The notes below the pieces were generated by a model. The model worked only from the letters and a program-made list of their open reading frames with translations, ran no database searches and was not told where the DNA came from. A DNA stretch of 23,096 nt, taken from contig JAYMTF010001489.1 in the NCBI GenBank assembly GCA_036897485.1, positions 1-23,096 on the forward strand, read 5' to 3'. The translations under genes and the position numbers were made by a program. Source of the stretch: Pelargonium nanum (Eukaryota; Streptophyta; Magnoliopsida; Geraniales; Geraniaceae). Shown here one piece after another: positions 9,233 through 20,799 of this stretch (the stretch's first letter is position 1; the number at the start of each line of letters is the position of its first letter).

Positions 9233-12212
9233 TTATCTTTCTTCAACTGTAAAATCGGGTTCAATCGGTTTTTGTAACGAACTGAGGATCTCGAACTCGG
9301 TTCCACATCTCTTGCTCCCTCCTCTCCTTGTGCTTGCTGCCAGTTTTGCTGCACATGCAACCTTTAGTTCTTTTCCCAACGATGAATCACGTGAGGAGGC
9401 CATGGATCTCTCCTTTTCCTTGAGCTCAGCTGCTTCTTTTCGCCTTTTGTAACGAAACCACGCTGCTTGTATGAAGCAAGCGGCCCAAGTTCTCCATTGG
9501 TGAGAGTAGAACCGGAATGTGTGCCTCAGTTGTTTGCTCTTTAGCCTGCGAAACTGTGATGCTACAAACTTCAAGTCCTCTGCAATGAGAGCGAATGCTT
9601 CCACTTCGGTGATTGCTTTGACTGTGCGCGTGGATGAGGGGAGGACAGCGCTGGGACGAGGGTCAAGAGCCCAGGTGAGCACCTCTTCGCCACAGAAATC
9701 ACCTGGGCCAATGCGCGATGAGTTGAAGAAACCAGTTCTTCCTCCATTTGTCGTGTAGGAGTCTAGGTGGCCTCGAACAATGAAGAGCATTTCGTTGACA
9801 GGATCGCCCTCTCGGACCAGGCAAGTGCCTGGAGTGCACAGAGCAGGCTTGAGCCTTTCGCATATTGCATCGAGCATTGTCTCGTCCATTTGATCAAACA
9901 GCGGTACCTGTTTTAGTTCATGAACGTCAAATTGTTTGCGCCTGTTAAACTTGACTTCACGTCAAAAGTTTAAACTTATAAGTGGAGGGCTCAACATGTA
10001 TATCAAGTGGTGACGGACTTCACATTCTTTCAATATGGGATACATTAACACTCTCTCACGTGCAGACCGGATAACAACCTTGCACGTGGACCAAGAAGGG
10101 AGGCAACAAAGACGGGTCACTAATCCCAAACCAAACCAGCTCTTATACCATGATAAACTTGACTCTAACTCGAAAACTTAAGCTTATAGGTGGGAGGCAA
10201 TGTGTATATCAAGTGGGGACGGACTTCACATTCTTTCAATGTGGGATTCATTAACAGCGCCAAAGTGATTCAATGGATCAGGAAACAAAAGAAGAGAAGT
10301 GAACATACTTGTCGAACTAGGTCAAGGCAGAGGTGGCGTTTGATGTCTCGCCGGAGATCCATAGGTAAGGCTCTGAGAATATTTTCCTCATCCACCCCCC
10401 GGGTTGCGAGCCATCTATACTGATCATACCTTCGCACGCACTGCTTCAGTTCACGTGGAAGTTGCCTATGACGCATCCATTCCTCTGTGTCAGTTCTCCT
10501 AATCCTCCACTCTTCGAGTCGCATAGTAGTGGATTGAAGATAAGTCTGTTTATTTACAAGATGGGACAACATGTTACAAAACATAACATAGCTCTTTAGA
10601 TGCAATGTGGTAATGAAATACACATTATAGGATCTGATACTTCTATCAGTAAATGGCTAAACTTACTTGCATGTTCCCGATCAGCAACGCAAAGAGCACC
10701 AACCCAAGTATTGCAATGACAACAGCAAAGTTAATTTCTCCCACATACGTGCTCGTGGAGAGATTTTGTCCTAAAGAGCTGCGATTACACGAAAGACAAC
10801 CATAAGACGTCGATAGGCCCAATTTGTAGTGTACAACTTTCATGCTGTTCAGCGACTCGCGTAGTACCTTAAATTTCTCAGTCCCCACCAGAGGCAATAG
10901 AAGTATTTGTTGATAAACTTCGATGCAGTAACCTCATAAGTCAATGCATCGCCATAAATGCCAAATGCAAGAAAGTTTCCTGTTGGACCACACAACTTCA
11001 AGATCTTGCTCGACTTGAACCAAGCAATTCTATCAGTATCGCCTATACTATGGCAGATAAGATACTGATATTGGCAATCTGGTTCTTGAAGAGCACAAAC
11101 TCGACTCCAACAATCTTCTTGACGCTCAATAGCGAAAAGATACCAGCAGGCTCCAAGAACCTTAATTACAAGAAATACATACTCAGTATATAAACTAGCA
11201 AATTTGAGTCCTGTGATAGAGCTATAGAGCGAGAGAGAGCTTACGTGGCTCGCCAACATGTAGAGCATTAGATTATACGCTGCTCCAGCCCAGGCTGTTT
11301 CTATTATGTGTCCAGTGGCTGTGGTTATTTGAGATGAGAGAGGAAATATAAGATACAGTCTCAGGAGAAACTGAAAAATGACAATGAAGCGAAGAACATT
11401 CTTCGAATTCATCATTGCTGCGCCCTTAAGAAGTGGGATTGCTATCCAAATCAACACCTAAAATACGAATATAAGTATCATACGAGGCAATATATTTGGG
11501 TCCGTGATTAGTATGAACACGCCTAATATTATCAAATTCACATACGTACCTGTGGAAGAGGTTGTGCAGCGACAAGATCAAGCCAAAAGTCTTTTTGCAA
11601 GTACCTTGAAGCAATCTTGGAAGGATCTATGATCAGCTCTCCTCGCCCAAAAACACGGGAGGAGGGAGCAACAAAAGCTGTCCGGAACCTAACAAAAATT
11701 TGGATCATGTAAAATACATCAACCATAGAACGAATGAATGTGAGGGCCACTTCGAGGGGTACAGATATGTTTATGCACATGTCTTTTGTAGCTTCCGGCA
11801 AGTAAAAGAACAATGGATCCACGAAAAGAGATACTAAACATGCTACCAGGAAAATTTTGTTCCACTGAGTTACTACATGTCCTCGAGGATCAAATATTAT
11901 TTTCTCCACCGCCTCATAATCTTCTGAGAAAACTCGGGAGAGTTCTCTTCCCTGCGTGGACCTGCCTATGACGTCTTTTGCAGGCTTCATTATGCGCCCG
12001 AGCGCATGTTTTGCCTTCATCTTGTAAGAAAGATTGAACTCATGACCCTTTTGGGGTTGTGAAGACTTAATCTCGAGATCTTCTTGAAACCTGAAAACAA
12101 GTAAAGTTCTCGTTCAACTACACTTGCATTTCCAACATCTGGCTATGGAAATAATGGATGCTATAAACAAATTATAAACAGACCTTACAGAGACGGATCT
12201 CTCAGAATCCAT
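9233..12212 (-). CDS. CNGC15: Cyclic nucleotide-gated ion channel, CNGC15-like (group III)
   Basis: This is a plant cation channel subunit that carries Ca2+ under cyclic-nucleotide and calmodulin control; CNGC15 proteins are reported at the nuclear envelope in symbiosis and nitrate signalling. Seven minus-strand exons: 12212-12184, 12090-11550, 11457-11245, 11160-10868, 10778-10667, 10545-10309 and 9907-9233. Phases close and give 699 residues (family about 680-750). Segments: S1 near 89-107, S2 125-144, S3 178-198, S4 211-231, S5 245-270, pore helix WWGL before the filter GQN at 362-364, and S6 374-396. A C-linker follows (397-475), then the nucleotide-binding domain with the phosphate-binding cassette (GPGDFCGEE, 542-550). 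An IQ motif starts at 621 in FIQAAWFRYKRRK. The C-terminus QKPIEPDF strongly recalls CNGC15. The N-terminal SVRFQED motif is built across the 29-base first exon. No lesion is seen. Confidence 0.93.
9946..10256. repeat. Two copies of a dispersed repeat in CNGC15 intron 6
   Basis: Copies of about 105 bases lie at 9946-10050 and 10153-10256, offset by about 206 bases. They share long identical blocks such as GACGGACTTCACATTCTTTC, and both begin at TAAACTTGAC and end at ATTAACA. The 102-base spacer contains CACGTGCAGACCGG and GCACGTGGACC. Together they fill most of the 401-bp intron, which is three to four times longer than the other introns of this gene (84-121 bp). The sequence resembles non-autonomous element fragments common in plant genomes; the family is not identified. 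Confidence 0.75.
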
Positions 12213-14903
12213 TGCAAGTGTTAATAGACACAAGCTTCAATGACTTCAATATTCACCGAACTTGAACTGTCATGTAAGCATAACAAAACATAAATACCAA
12301 AGCGCAAACGGGACTCCCAACCACATAAATCAAGCAACACTTCCCAACTTATTTTGATAAGAATCATGTGAAAAAGAAAAGCATAGCGACTTTTAAGAAG
12401 CTGAAAGCACAACCTCTCTTTCTTGGTAAAACCACAAAAGCAAGGACATCCTGTGAATTCATTGCATTCAATGAGACTTCACTAAGAACCACACAAATCA
12501 TAGAAACACAACATTTCATACGAGATAAATCATATAACCCGATTGTTCACCAGCTTCCATATGATCACAGGAGAAAAGGACTATTCTCTGAAAAGGCTCA
12601 GTTTATATAATAATGACAGTATAAAGTCAAGGGAGCTCAAAAACTGTAACCAGCTATTCATCAACAAACCAGAAAGTGACAGTAAACACAATTGAAATTA
12701 GGCAATGCAGTTCATAGATACAAATACAATGAAATAGATAGTAGAAGAACCCAAAAACCATACCATGTTGTGTGTCTTGTGTGTCTCAATCTCAACTCAG
12801 AAACTTGAGTTCTCAGCAGAAATCTGTAGAGCTCATTAGGGTTTATATTGAGTGAAGTCAAAATTGGGGAAAAAAGAAAACAATGAATGTGGGGTTGTGG
12901 AGCAGTTGATGTTGCTGGAGCTTGAAACTCATGTTTTGGTATTTTATATGGAAAACAACCCATAATGGGTCTGAAATTATTTTCCAAAACCCGGAAACCA
13001 GAATCACGAGAAAATGACATGAAGCACATAAAAATCAATACTTTAAACAAAAAAGAATAAAGATAATGCTTAAACAAAACAAATAGACTTCAATCTATGC
13101 TACCCAAAAGTCAGAATATAAAGGATTTTGTTCAGACTTGAAGCTCACAAGAGAAAGGGAAAATGAGAGGAAGACAAATGGAGGAGAAAATGCTTTGAAT
13201 ACTTAATTTGCAGCAAATGGCACTACCATATGGAGTTGACCAAATTGATCAACACTTGGAGAATAAGAACATTTTATTTATTTATTTTGCTCCTGAGAGT
13301 TGAATGGTGTTTGGGGGTATCAATTTAGTGAAGAAGGTAATGGTGTAGCATCTCCTTCACTTTAATTTTAAAAATGGCATTTTGGGTTCTTCATAGAACC
13401 TTACCTTTTGAAAAAAAAAATTATTATTTTTCCACAGTAATTTCATTCTTTATAAAATAAAAAAGTTTCAAACTTGGATTATAATAAAGCATAATATACA
13501 ACTTGGTGCTTGATTGATAAATAATTCTGTTTGAGACTTAAAAGAGGTGGAAGTAACTCTTCGAAGAAAAAAAAGTTACTAGTGATATTGGTGATACTTA
13601 TTTGGTGGGATAATAATCAACAACACATCAGAGAAAGTGAAATTCACTTGAGATAAAATCAAGTTGACCGTAATAACTTTCAGCGTACCAATCAACAATG
13701 TTTCAACTAGTTATATCGACTTAAGTTTTCTTTCTCCTCCTCCTGAGCTCCCACCTCATGCGAAAGTAAGCTATTTTCAGCGTCAAAAAGTTCTTTATAA
13801 AGTCACATGCATACTTCTTCTTTAAGTTATTTATTTATCTTAGTTAGCCATTTCATGAAAGGATAAAGTAGTGTTACCAAACAAACCCTTAATATCAACT
13901 TGAATAATTGAATAGTGATTGCCTTATATCCAAGTCAAATGGTTTAGAAAACTTCCCAGTTGAATATATGCCTATAATGTAGTGGACTCCTGCAATTATT
14001 ATATCATCAATAAGATCTTACAAATGTTGGCAAGACATAACATGTGACTATGTGAGGCTAATATAATATGTTCAAAAAAGACAATTCTAAAAACTTGACT
14101 AAATTCATATATAATCCTTCAATTATATGCACACAATGAACAATTGAATTTATTTCTATTTCCATTTGTCAATATATAAAAGTCAATGCTAGAACCAGAA
14201 GAAAGGAAACCATGCAGATAGCATGATATATATTTTTCATAAAGATATGGGCTGAGAATGGCCATTTCAAATTCAATGCTGTTCACAAGAGCTCAGCTTT
14301 ACAGGATGAAATCAATAAAAGCTTCAAATTTCTTGTGAAATGCAAGGAAACCAATCAAAACAAGCAGAAACCTATTTGCAATTGAACCATCCAAAACCAC
14401 ATATTCATATCAAACACGGCTTTTATAGAGATTGAACTAAAAGTACGACACAAAAAAGTTCATCAGCACAACATATTACTATTAATAAAAGAGACAGGAT
14501 GTCCTGCTCACTAGTTCTTTCAAAAATTCCAACACACTTCATCTCAAATTGGTCTATACTTAAGATTTTAGACTTCTAACTATCACAATTCCCAGGCTCA
14601 CAAGTTTCCGATGAAGCTGCATTGTCCCTGTCATGAAGAACATCAAATTCTCAGGCCACAAAAGGAAATATGAAACAAACTAGAAGAAAATAGCTCAAAT
14701 TTATTTTTTCAGGTACTATTATGTATAGCCAATAGTTAAATGTGGGTTAATCGTTAAACATAGCTTAACACGGTTATTAGCATCATTACTTATAGCATTG
14801 GACCCTCTGGAGAACACATTTTAAATGATAACAAAGTTAGTAAGTGTTGGGAGCTATGTACCTCAAGTCTTCGTTCATCAAAGGACATAAAAGAACTCAA
14901 AGC
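12213..14903. other. Intergenic: CNGC15 upstream region and CP29 3' flank
   Basis: No supported gene. The part next to 12213 should hold the CNGC15 5' UTR and promoter. ACATGGTATGG on the minus strand near 12765-12775 could be the donor of a leader intron, but no matching acceptor was convincing. A 121-codon minus-strand open frame (12712-13077) has low-complexity composition and no motif. The stretch 13300-14200 is AT-rich. The stretch near 14904 should contain the 3' UTR of the CP29-type gene. Confidence 0.5.
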
Positions 14904-16873
14904 TCAAAACGAACGCCTTTGCCGACCACCCTCTGCCACAGAGACGCGGATAGGTCTTCCATCCAGGTCCTGCACCATACAAATTTAGAAAAGAAAATAT
15001 AGTTAGAACTTAGAAGTATGCATTTATAGACATCGGCAAACTGCAACCACTAGAAGGCCTCGGTCACAAAACCAATAAAAATGAAGAAAAACCACAGCTT
15101 CACTGTATAGATATCTATCTTACATTAAAAAAAAAACAAATGAACCAGATACATTGAAAACCTGAGTAGATTAAAACAAAGACAACTATTTAGCTATCAT
15201 GAATTCAAAACACCATAACATATCACGATGACAGATTAACCCAAAAAATTGGAGATCTAAGGTAACAAGATACTTACAGCACCATCCAAGGCCTCAATGG
15301 CACTGGTGACTTCCTCAGCAGAACTGTAAGTAACAAATCCAAAACCTCTTGATCTGCCACTATCGCGGTCATAAATCACCTTAGCTTCCAGAACATTTCC
15401 TTGCTCACCAAACAAAGAGCCAAGCGCATCATCATCCACACCCCAAGAAAGATTGCTTACATAAACTTTGTTTTCGTTACTGCCACCACTGCCGCCACCA
15501 CCACCACCTCGGTTGAAGTTGACTTCCCTCTTTGGAGGAGGAGGTCCATAATTAACCCTCAATGCCCGACCTTCAAATTCCTGCCAAATGCCATAAAATA
15601 TAGTTCAGTTCACACCACCCCACTCCGCAAAGACACCATATAACCACAAGCAATAAGTTAGCAGCAACATATAAGCCACTCCTGGGTGGTTGGGTCAAAT
15701 CAAATATACAGCCTCGAGAAATTTAAAATGGGACATAAGCATCATAACCTTCTCCAGCAAAAATAACATATATTTATGTGAGTATGCCTATGAATTATGA
15801 TACACAGACTTTCATCTTCTCAACGTACCCGCGCCCAATACATATCTCACACTTGGACATTCAGACACTTTTTGGAGTTTGAACACGTGTCCCCCAATTT
15901 TTTAATAATGTTTTTAAGCAGACACGTGTCAGAGACCATAGTTAAGTATTCCCAACTTTTTTTCTTCTAAAAATGAATTGATTGAAAGTACACTCTAACA
16001 TACATTGACGAGCATAAGTTTATGTAACTTATATGCTCTAATATAGACACATAAAACGTGTATGATATAGTTTTATAAAAACTGTGTCACATCCCGTATC
16101 TCATACCTGTGTCAATACAACATAGATGTATACTAAAAGTTTAGTCTTTTGATTCAACAAACATACCCAGCAATACAATCATTGAAACCAACAAGTCATA
16201 AGGTAAAAAAGTTAAAACATGCCAAGTTCAGTAGACAATCTATATCATGACTTACATAGCCATTGAGCTTCTCAGCAGCTGCTTTAACATCCTCCATAGA
16301 AGACATGGTCACAAAGGCAAATCCTCTGCTTCTTCCAGTTTCCCTGTCAGTGATAACCTGCCAAAACAATCAAACCACATCACAACTCAAACTTTGAAAC
16401 CAAACCCTGAAATAAAAATACTTCCTTTCAAAAAAATATTGGGTAAAAAAACCTAAATTGACTTCAAACCCACCACCAAACCCTAAACCCGCAACGACCC
16501 ACGAAAGCTAAACGAAATTCAAGTAAATTACCTCAACCGTCTCGACGCTCCCGACGCTCTCGAACAAGCCGGCGAGCTGGGCGCTGTCAACGGAAAATGG
16601 AAGATTACCGACGAAGAGCTTGAAGTCCGGCGGGCTCTGGTCCTCGTCGCCGTCGCTCGAGAAGTCGTCTTGGTCCACGTCATCGGAGACGGCGACGTTT
16701 CTGACGAACCTGGAGGTTCTGAGGGGAGAGGAGAGCGAGACCGAAATGGGCTTGGCGTGGAATTTTAAGGATAAAAAGGAAACGGAGGCGGGAGCGTGGT
16801 TGCAGAGGATTTGGGTTTTGGGGGAGAGGGATGGGAGAGCGAGGAAGGAGGAGGCGGTGGCGGAGGCAGCCAT
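14904..16873 (-). CDS. CP29: Chloroplast ribonucleoprotein, CP29-type, two RRMs, with apparent 1-nt frameshift
   Basis: These plastid proteins bind many chloroplast transcripts and support their stability, splicing and editing. Minus-strand exons: 16873-16532, 16358-16256, 15580-15278 and 14969-14904. The product starts with a Ser/Ala-rich, acid-poor transit-peptide-like segment (about 1-60). An acidic stretch follows (about 63-82), then RRM1 with RNP2 KLFVGNLPF (from about 85), a Pro- and Gly-rich linker (PPPPKRE, then six Gly in a row), and RRM2 with VYVSNL and RNP1 RGFGFVTY. The C-terminus is short and basic (GGRQRRSF). Exon 2 should be 102 bases by both flanking phases but is 103: an extra T (plus-strand A run 16319-16322) breaks RNP1 of RRM1. 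Read literally, translation stops at 16286-16284 after 138 residues instead of about 270. All other exons and splice sites look intact, so a base-calling error or a very recent lesion is likely. Confidence 0.85.
15835..16130. repeat. Degenerate dispersed-repeat relic in CP29 intron 2
   Basis: This part of the 675-bp intron 2 (15581-16255) holds several ACAC/GTGT blocks: two ACACGTGTC cores near 15887-15895 and 15921-15929, CACACTTGGACA near 15849-15860, and later CCCGTATCTCATACCTGTGTC. This pattern of mutually complementary CACGTGTC motifs resembles a small non-autonomous element common in plant genomes. No intact terminal repeats were identified. Confidence 0.4.
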
Positions 16874-16936
16874 TTTTGAGAGGATAAGGTTTTGAGGATG
16901 AAGAAGAAGAGGAAGAGGAACTGATGATAAGGAAGA

Positions 16937-16980
16937 TTTTTATAAGATAGCAGAGTGGGTGAGGTTTTTTGGGCTATTTA
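16937..16980 (-). promoter_or_regulatory. Candidate CP29 core promoter: TATA box and TGGGC element
   Basis: A TATAAAAA box on the minus strand (16944-16937) is about 64 bases upstream of the start codon, placing transcription start near 16910. Just upstream, plus-strand TGGGCT near 16970 is a site-II-like element, and AAACCCCTA at 16991-16999 resembles a telo-box variant. Both element types are common in promoters of plant organellar and translation-related genes. A 16-base T run follows at 17006-17021. Confidence 0.5.
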
Positions 16981-17021
16981 TGCTGAAGCTAAACCCCTAG
17001 AAAAGTTTTTTTTTTTTTTTT

Positions 17022-19739
17022 GGTAGTTGGGTTTTCATATAAAAGTATTTTATTTTTAAAATTAAGATAAAAATAAAAAGTACATCTTCACCATGTAGAG
17101 GGTGATTATATTAGAAAATATATGTTTTAAATAAAATTGATTATGAAAAATATTACAAGTATTTCGTAGTACAATGAAGAGTTTACATTTGAATAAAGTC
17201 TTATTAAAATATGAATGAAATTGAAAATTTTGTTGAAGATTGTTGGGTGATAAGAAAAATATTATAAATTGAAGACAGATCAACAACATATTGAATTGAA
17301 AAAACGAATCAAGAATAGGTCTACAATCGTGACTAAGTCACCATGCCCCATGAAGAGATGAGCCTTCACGTGCCACTCAATATTGGGTGTGAGTAGCTTT
17401 CCACCCAAAGTACCCACACACCTATAAGCGAAGCTTCACGCCTGTGTGGACGCTCACCTCCATATGACACCTCTCCTCAAGAGTAAAGAGAATTGAGTCT
17501 CAACTACACGTGACATAATTATGATCTACTCTTCTTTTTGAGTCATCTATATTCAACGCTTATAAAAAATAATTTAGACACTTGTAAAGTCTCTTTTATA
17601 CACTTTTTATTATATTTCATGTGTTCATCACCTTTACGCTTAACATAAATTTATTACCTAAAAGACTTTCTTTACATTCTACCCTTCAATTGTAATTAGT
17701 TCCACGTTTTGCCAAAATTTCATCAACTATGAGCTTCCCCACCCTTAAACTTCACATTCCCCCTTCAACTTCTTGCCTCCCTCGAGTTTTTTTTTTTTTA
17801 TGTTAAAGAAGTATAACTTTAAGATCCACCACCAAAAATACTCATCATTTAAACTTTTCACCTCACAATCCTTAGTTACAATTCTCGGTAATATTTTCTC
17901 ACGCTTAATCACTTTTACCTAAATGATCTATCTCCTCAATGCTGGACCTTTGTCCAATATCTCCAATGTTTCGCACCAAAATCCATCATGACGAACTCAA
18001 GACTACCTCAACTCACAGGGAGGGTCCTGAGGAAGCCAAGCCTTGGCTTGGTTGACTATCTTTGAGGTCCGGAACATCTAGTGATATGCATGGTTGATTA
18101 GCACTTGACGGAGCTCCGTAAAAAGATACACCTCAATGGTAACCTCCCAAACTTCAACTTGGAGCTCCAACCTAAAACTCAAGCACGGTGACATCATCAT
18201 GATATCACTTTGACTAATAATGTAACGTCGTGCACATTGCTACCCAATGATTGAGTGATCTTTCTAGTCGTTCAGTGAACTCATTTATCACATTATTGCT
18301 CTCTAAATTGTCTCTACTCTTTTTAGCTTACTTAGTAGTGTTCATCTTCACTTGGCAAACATGTTTAACCTCTACGTGCGAGTTGAAATTGAGACACACG
18401 TCTTAGGTTTCACTTGTCAATGTACTCTTCTTGTGGTGTGTATGCTTAGTTTTTGGAGCTCTCATATGCCTAGTTTTTATTGCTTCCTCCACATTCAACA
18501 GACTAGTTGTGGATATAGAATTGATGATTGAATTTGCAAACTGTCAAGAACAATAGCAATTTGTATACAAAACAAAAAGAAACCAACCATGGCCACATTC
18601 ATTGCTATTAGATATTTTTTACTGAGAATTGTTTTGTACTGTTGATTTGGTGGATACCAATTATACAACACACACCAAGTAGGCCTGAGGTCTACCTCAC
18701 CATCCCTCTCCCTCACAGCTCACAGATTACCTGTATTTTTCTTCTCCTGCAAGTGCTCTGATTATCACATACTATAAATTTGTGTGTATGTGCAAAGCAA
18801 ATACTAATTAAACAAGAAATCTAAAAACATGAATCAATATAACAATACCAGAAATGGTACCGATGATACACAAATTATTGAACACTCAAAACCTCATTAC
18901 GTTAGCATCATGATTGAATTTGGGCAAGAGATGTGACAAAATAAGCCAAAAACGACGATATGGCTGATACTGAGACATCCGACCAGACCCATGGTTCATA
19001 CGACCCGATTCACAATCCATCTAAGACATATCATACAAATACCGTTGGACGACATCAACAAACAGTTTTCTGCCAAACCGGGTAATAAAATACAGCATCA
19101 GATACTTTACTAAAAATAATATCTATACCCTAAAGTTTAACAGATACGATACGCTGGAGAGGGAGAAAGGCCAGGCTCCACATCTCAAAAGTTCACAACA
19201 TAACCAGATTCATGATGTATAAAAGAAGTGACACTTCATTTTCACATATCAAATCAAAACAGCTTAACCATACAACATTTTGTATCACAAGAAGTCCATG
19301 ACCAGCTACGTCAAACAAATTTATAGCCGTAACTAATGGCCACACTTTGCTCAGTAATTTCTGTGAAACTATAGAGACTCTGAGAAGTGACAGTAGGTCA
19401 TCTTGACCACAACCATGCAACAGGCTCCATTGCAACCAATCTGGCTAATCTGACCCTTTATGGTTAAAAACTCAGCTACAAGTATAGCAAACCAACCAAA
19501 TTCTACCAGAGACGCATGTTCTCAATCAAGCAAGAGGCAGTACCTCAGTCTAAAGTATTAACAGATATGACGTATGGATTCAAAACCAGAGAGAATACAA
19601 TTCTCACAACTTATTCTGCAAAAAATGAAAATCCCCATTATCATTCGCAATAAATTTCTAACCCAAAACTGCAGTTTCTCTCCAAACAAAAATCCTAACA
19701 ACTTAACAAAGAATGAATAGAAAACTGTCAAACCTTTGT
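17022..19739. other. Intergenic DNA without a recognisable gene
   Basis: AT-rich to about 17320, then a mixed stretch (17330-18480) that is less AT-rich with many short CTCC/CACC blocks and no coherent frame. A short inverted repeat, CCAAGCC and GGCTTGG with a TT centre, lies near 18037-18052. At 18480-19740, downstream of the PPR pseudogene, the sequence looks like 3' flank. Minus-strand frames at 18495-18716 and 19193-19435 have no family motif. Parts of 17330-18340 may be old retrotransposon sequence, but I could not find a primer-binding site, LTR pair or polyprotein motif. Confidence 0.45.
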
Positions 19740-20700
19740 GCTGATTCAATTTATCCGAGGGATTCCTCTTCATGAACTCTCATGAGAAGAGCTTCCAAGA
19801 TCTTAGCAACCAAGTCCGTATCCTCTGTGACTCTCTTCTACAACATGATCTTCATCACCCGGCTTGCACTTTGAACTCTCTCATGTTCGAATAAACTCTC
19901 CATCAATGAACTGAAGAGTGATGCATTGGAAGATGCCCGCTTTCAAGTTTCAACCATACAATCTCTTTCACCAAGTAGCTCTCAATAAGAAATGTATTCA
20001 CCTCAGCATCTCTAGGGACCCCTGTCCTGTTCATGATCTTAAAGATTCCACAATCCCTTTGTTGTTAAGATAAATTTCCTTCTCAATAAGCTTATCCTAC
20101 AATTTAACTCCCCCGATCAAATGCCTCGGCCTTGCAAGTCTGGCAAGATAACAGTTCCCAAAAGATCGAATTTTCCTCAGTAGCAATATGATTCTTAACC
20201 ATCTCTAGCACCACCTTATGATCTTCAAGCATTGGCAGCGGGTCGAACATGAGACAGCACTCGGGTTAGTACCAAAAGACTTCATCTCCTCAAATAGCCT
20301 CAACCCGTACTCAACTTGCCCCATCGAAACATACCCTTTCGTCATTGTATCATAACTCATCACATTAGCTCCTATGATTTTCCACATAAAGCAATTAAAC
20401 CCATTGATCATCATGTTATAAAGTGACCACATCAGAGTGAAGTCCTCAATTCTTCATATCTTCAAAAAAAAAAAACAGACTTGCAGTCTCCATAATATTG
20501 TAAGTATGTATTGTAGGCTCAATCCTTCAATCACCATTTTATCGAAAGCATCATAAGATTGTGTATTCCTCTAAATACCCATTTCCTTCATTTCCTGGAA
20601 AATCTTCACAGCCTCCTGAAAAATCCCAGCTTTACAAACCCTAGGACAGAAATTTGATCGAAATCGGAGGTCGAATCGAAGGCCATTTAAGGAGCTAGAG
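19740..20700 (-). pseudogene. Decayed pentatricopeptide-repeat (PPR) gene remnant
   Basis: Minus-strand segments match PPR helical repeats but are broken. From the 5' side: CKAGIFQEAVKIFQEMKEMG ends at an in-frame TAG (20573-20571). NTQSYDAFDKMVIEGL follows in the same frame, then EDMKN and TGA (20448-20446), GLHSDVVT, and a shift near 20420. After it come YNMMINGF and YDTMTKGYVSMGQVEYGLRL with FEEMKSFGTNP. The last block, near 19930-19751, reads LMESLFEHERVQSASRVMKI, then an in-frame TAG (19840-19838), then DLVAKILEALLMRVHEEESL and a TAA (19753-19751). These fit the C-terminal part of a long organelle-targeted PPR protein. At least three internal stops plus frame changes rule out an intact product. 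The N-terminal half is missing or unrecognisable. An intact paralogue elsewhere is expected. Confidence 0.8.
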
Positions 20701-20732
20701 TTTGTAAATTTAGGCGCATCAGACAAACCCTA

Positions 20733-20795
20733 GGGAATTCTATGGAACTGTGATGAATATAGGACATTGATGGGAATTTTATGGAACTGTAATGA
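20733..20795. repeat. Short tandem duplication (38-base period)
   Basis: A block reading GGGAATTCTATGGAACTGTG at about 20733-20752 recurs as GGGAATTTTATGGAACTGTA at about 20772-20791, followed by ATGA in both. Plant telo-box-like AAACCCTAG motifs lie nearby at about 20637-20645 and 20726-20734. The location is just upstream of the PPR remnant, so it may be its old leader or promoter. Confidence 0.6.
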
Positions 20796-20799
20796 TTGA

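Noticed and set aside
9117-9758. Plus-strand frames opposite CNGC15 exon 7
   Set aside because: They are antisense to the nucleotide-binding domain and IQ motif and show no motif of their own.
12712-13077. 121-codon minus-strand open frame upstream of CNGC15
   Set aside because: It has no domain, Phe/Leu/Ser-biased composition, and lies where the CNGC15 leader or promoter is expected.
16620-16895. 91-codon plus-strand frame
   Set aside because: It is antisense to CP29 exon 1, whose minus-strand frame has the transit peptide and RNP2 motif.
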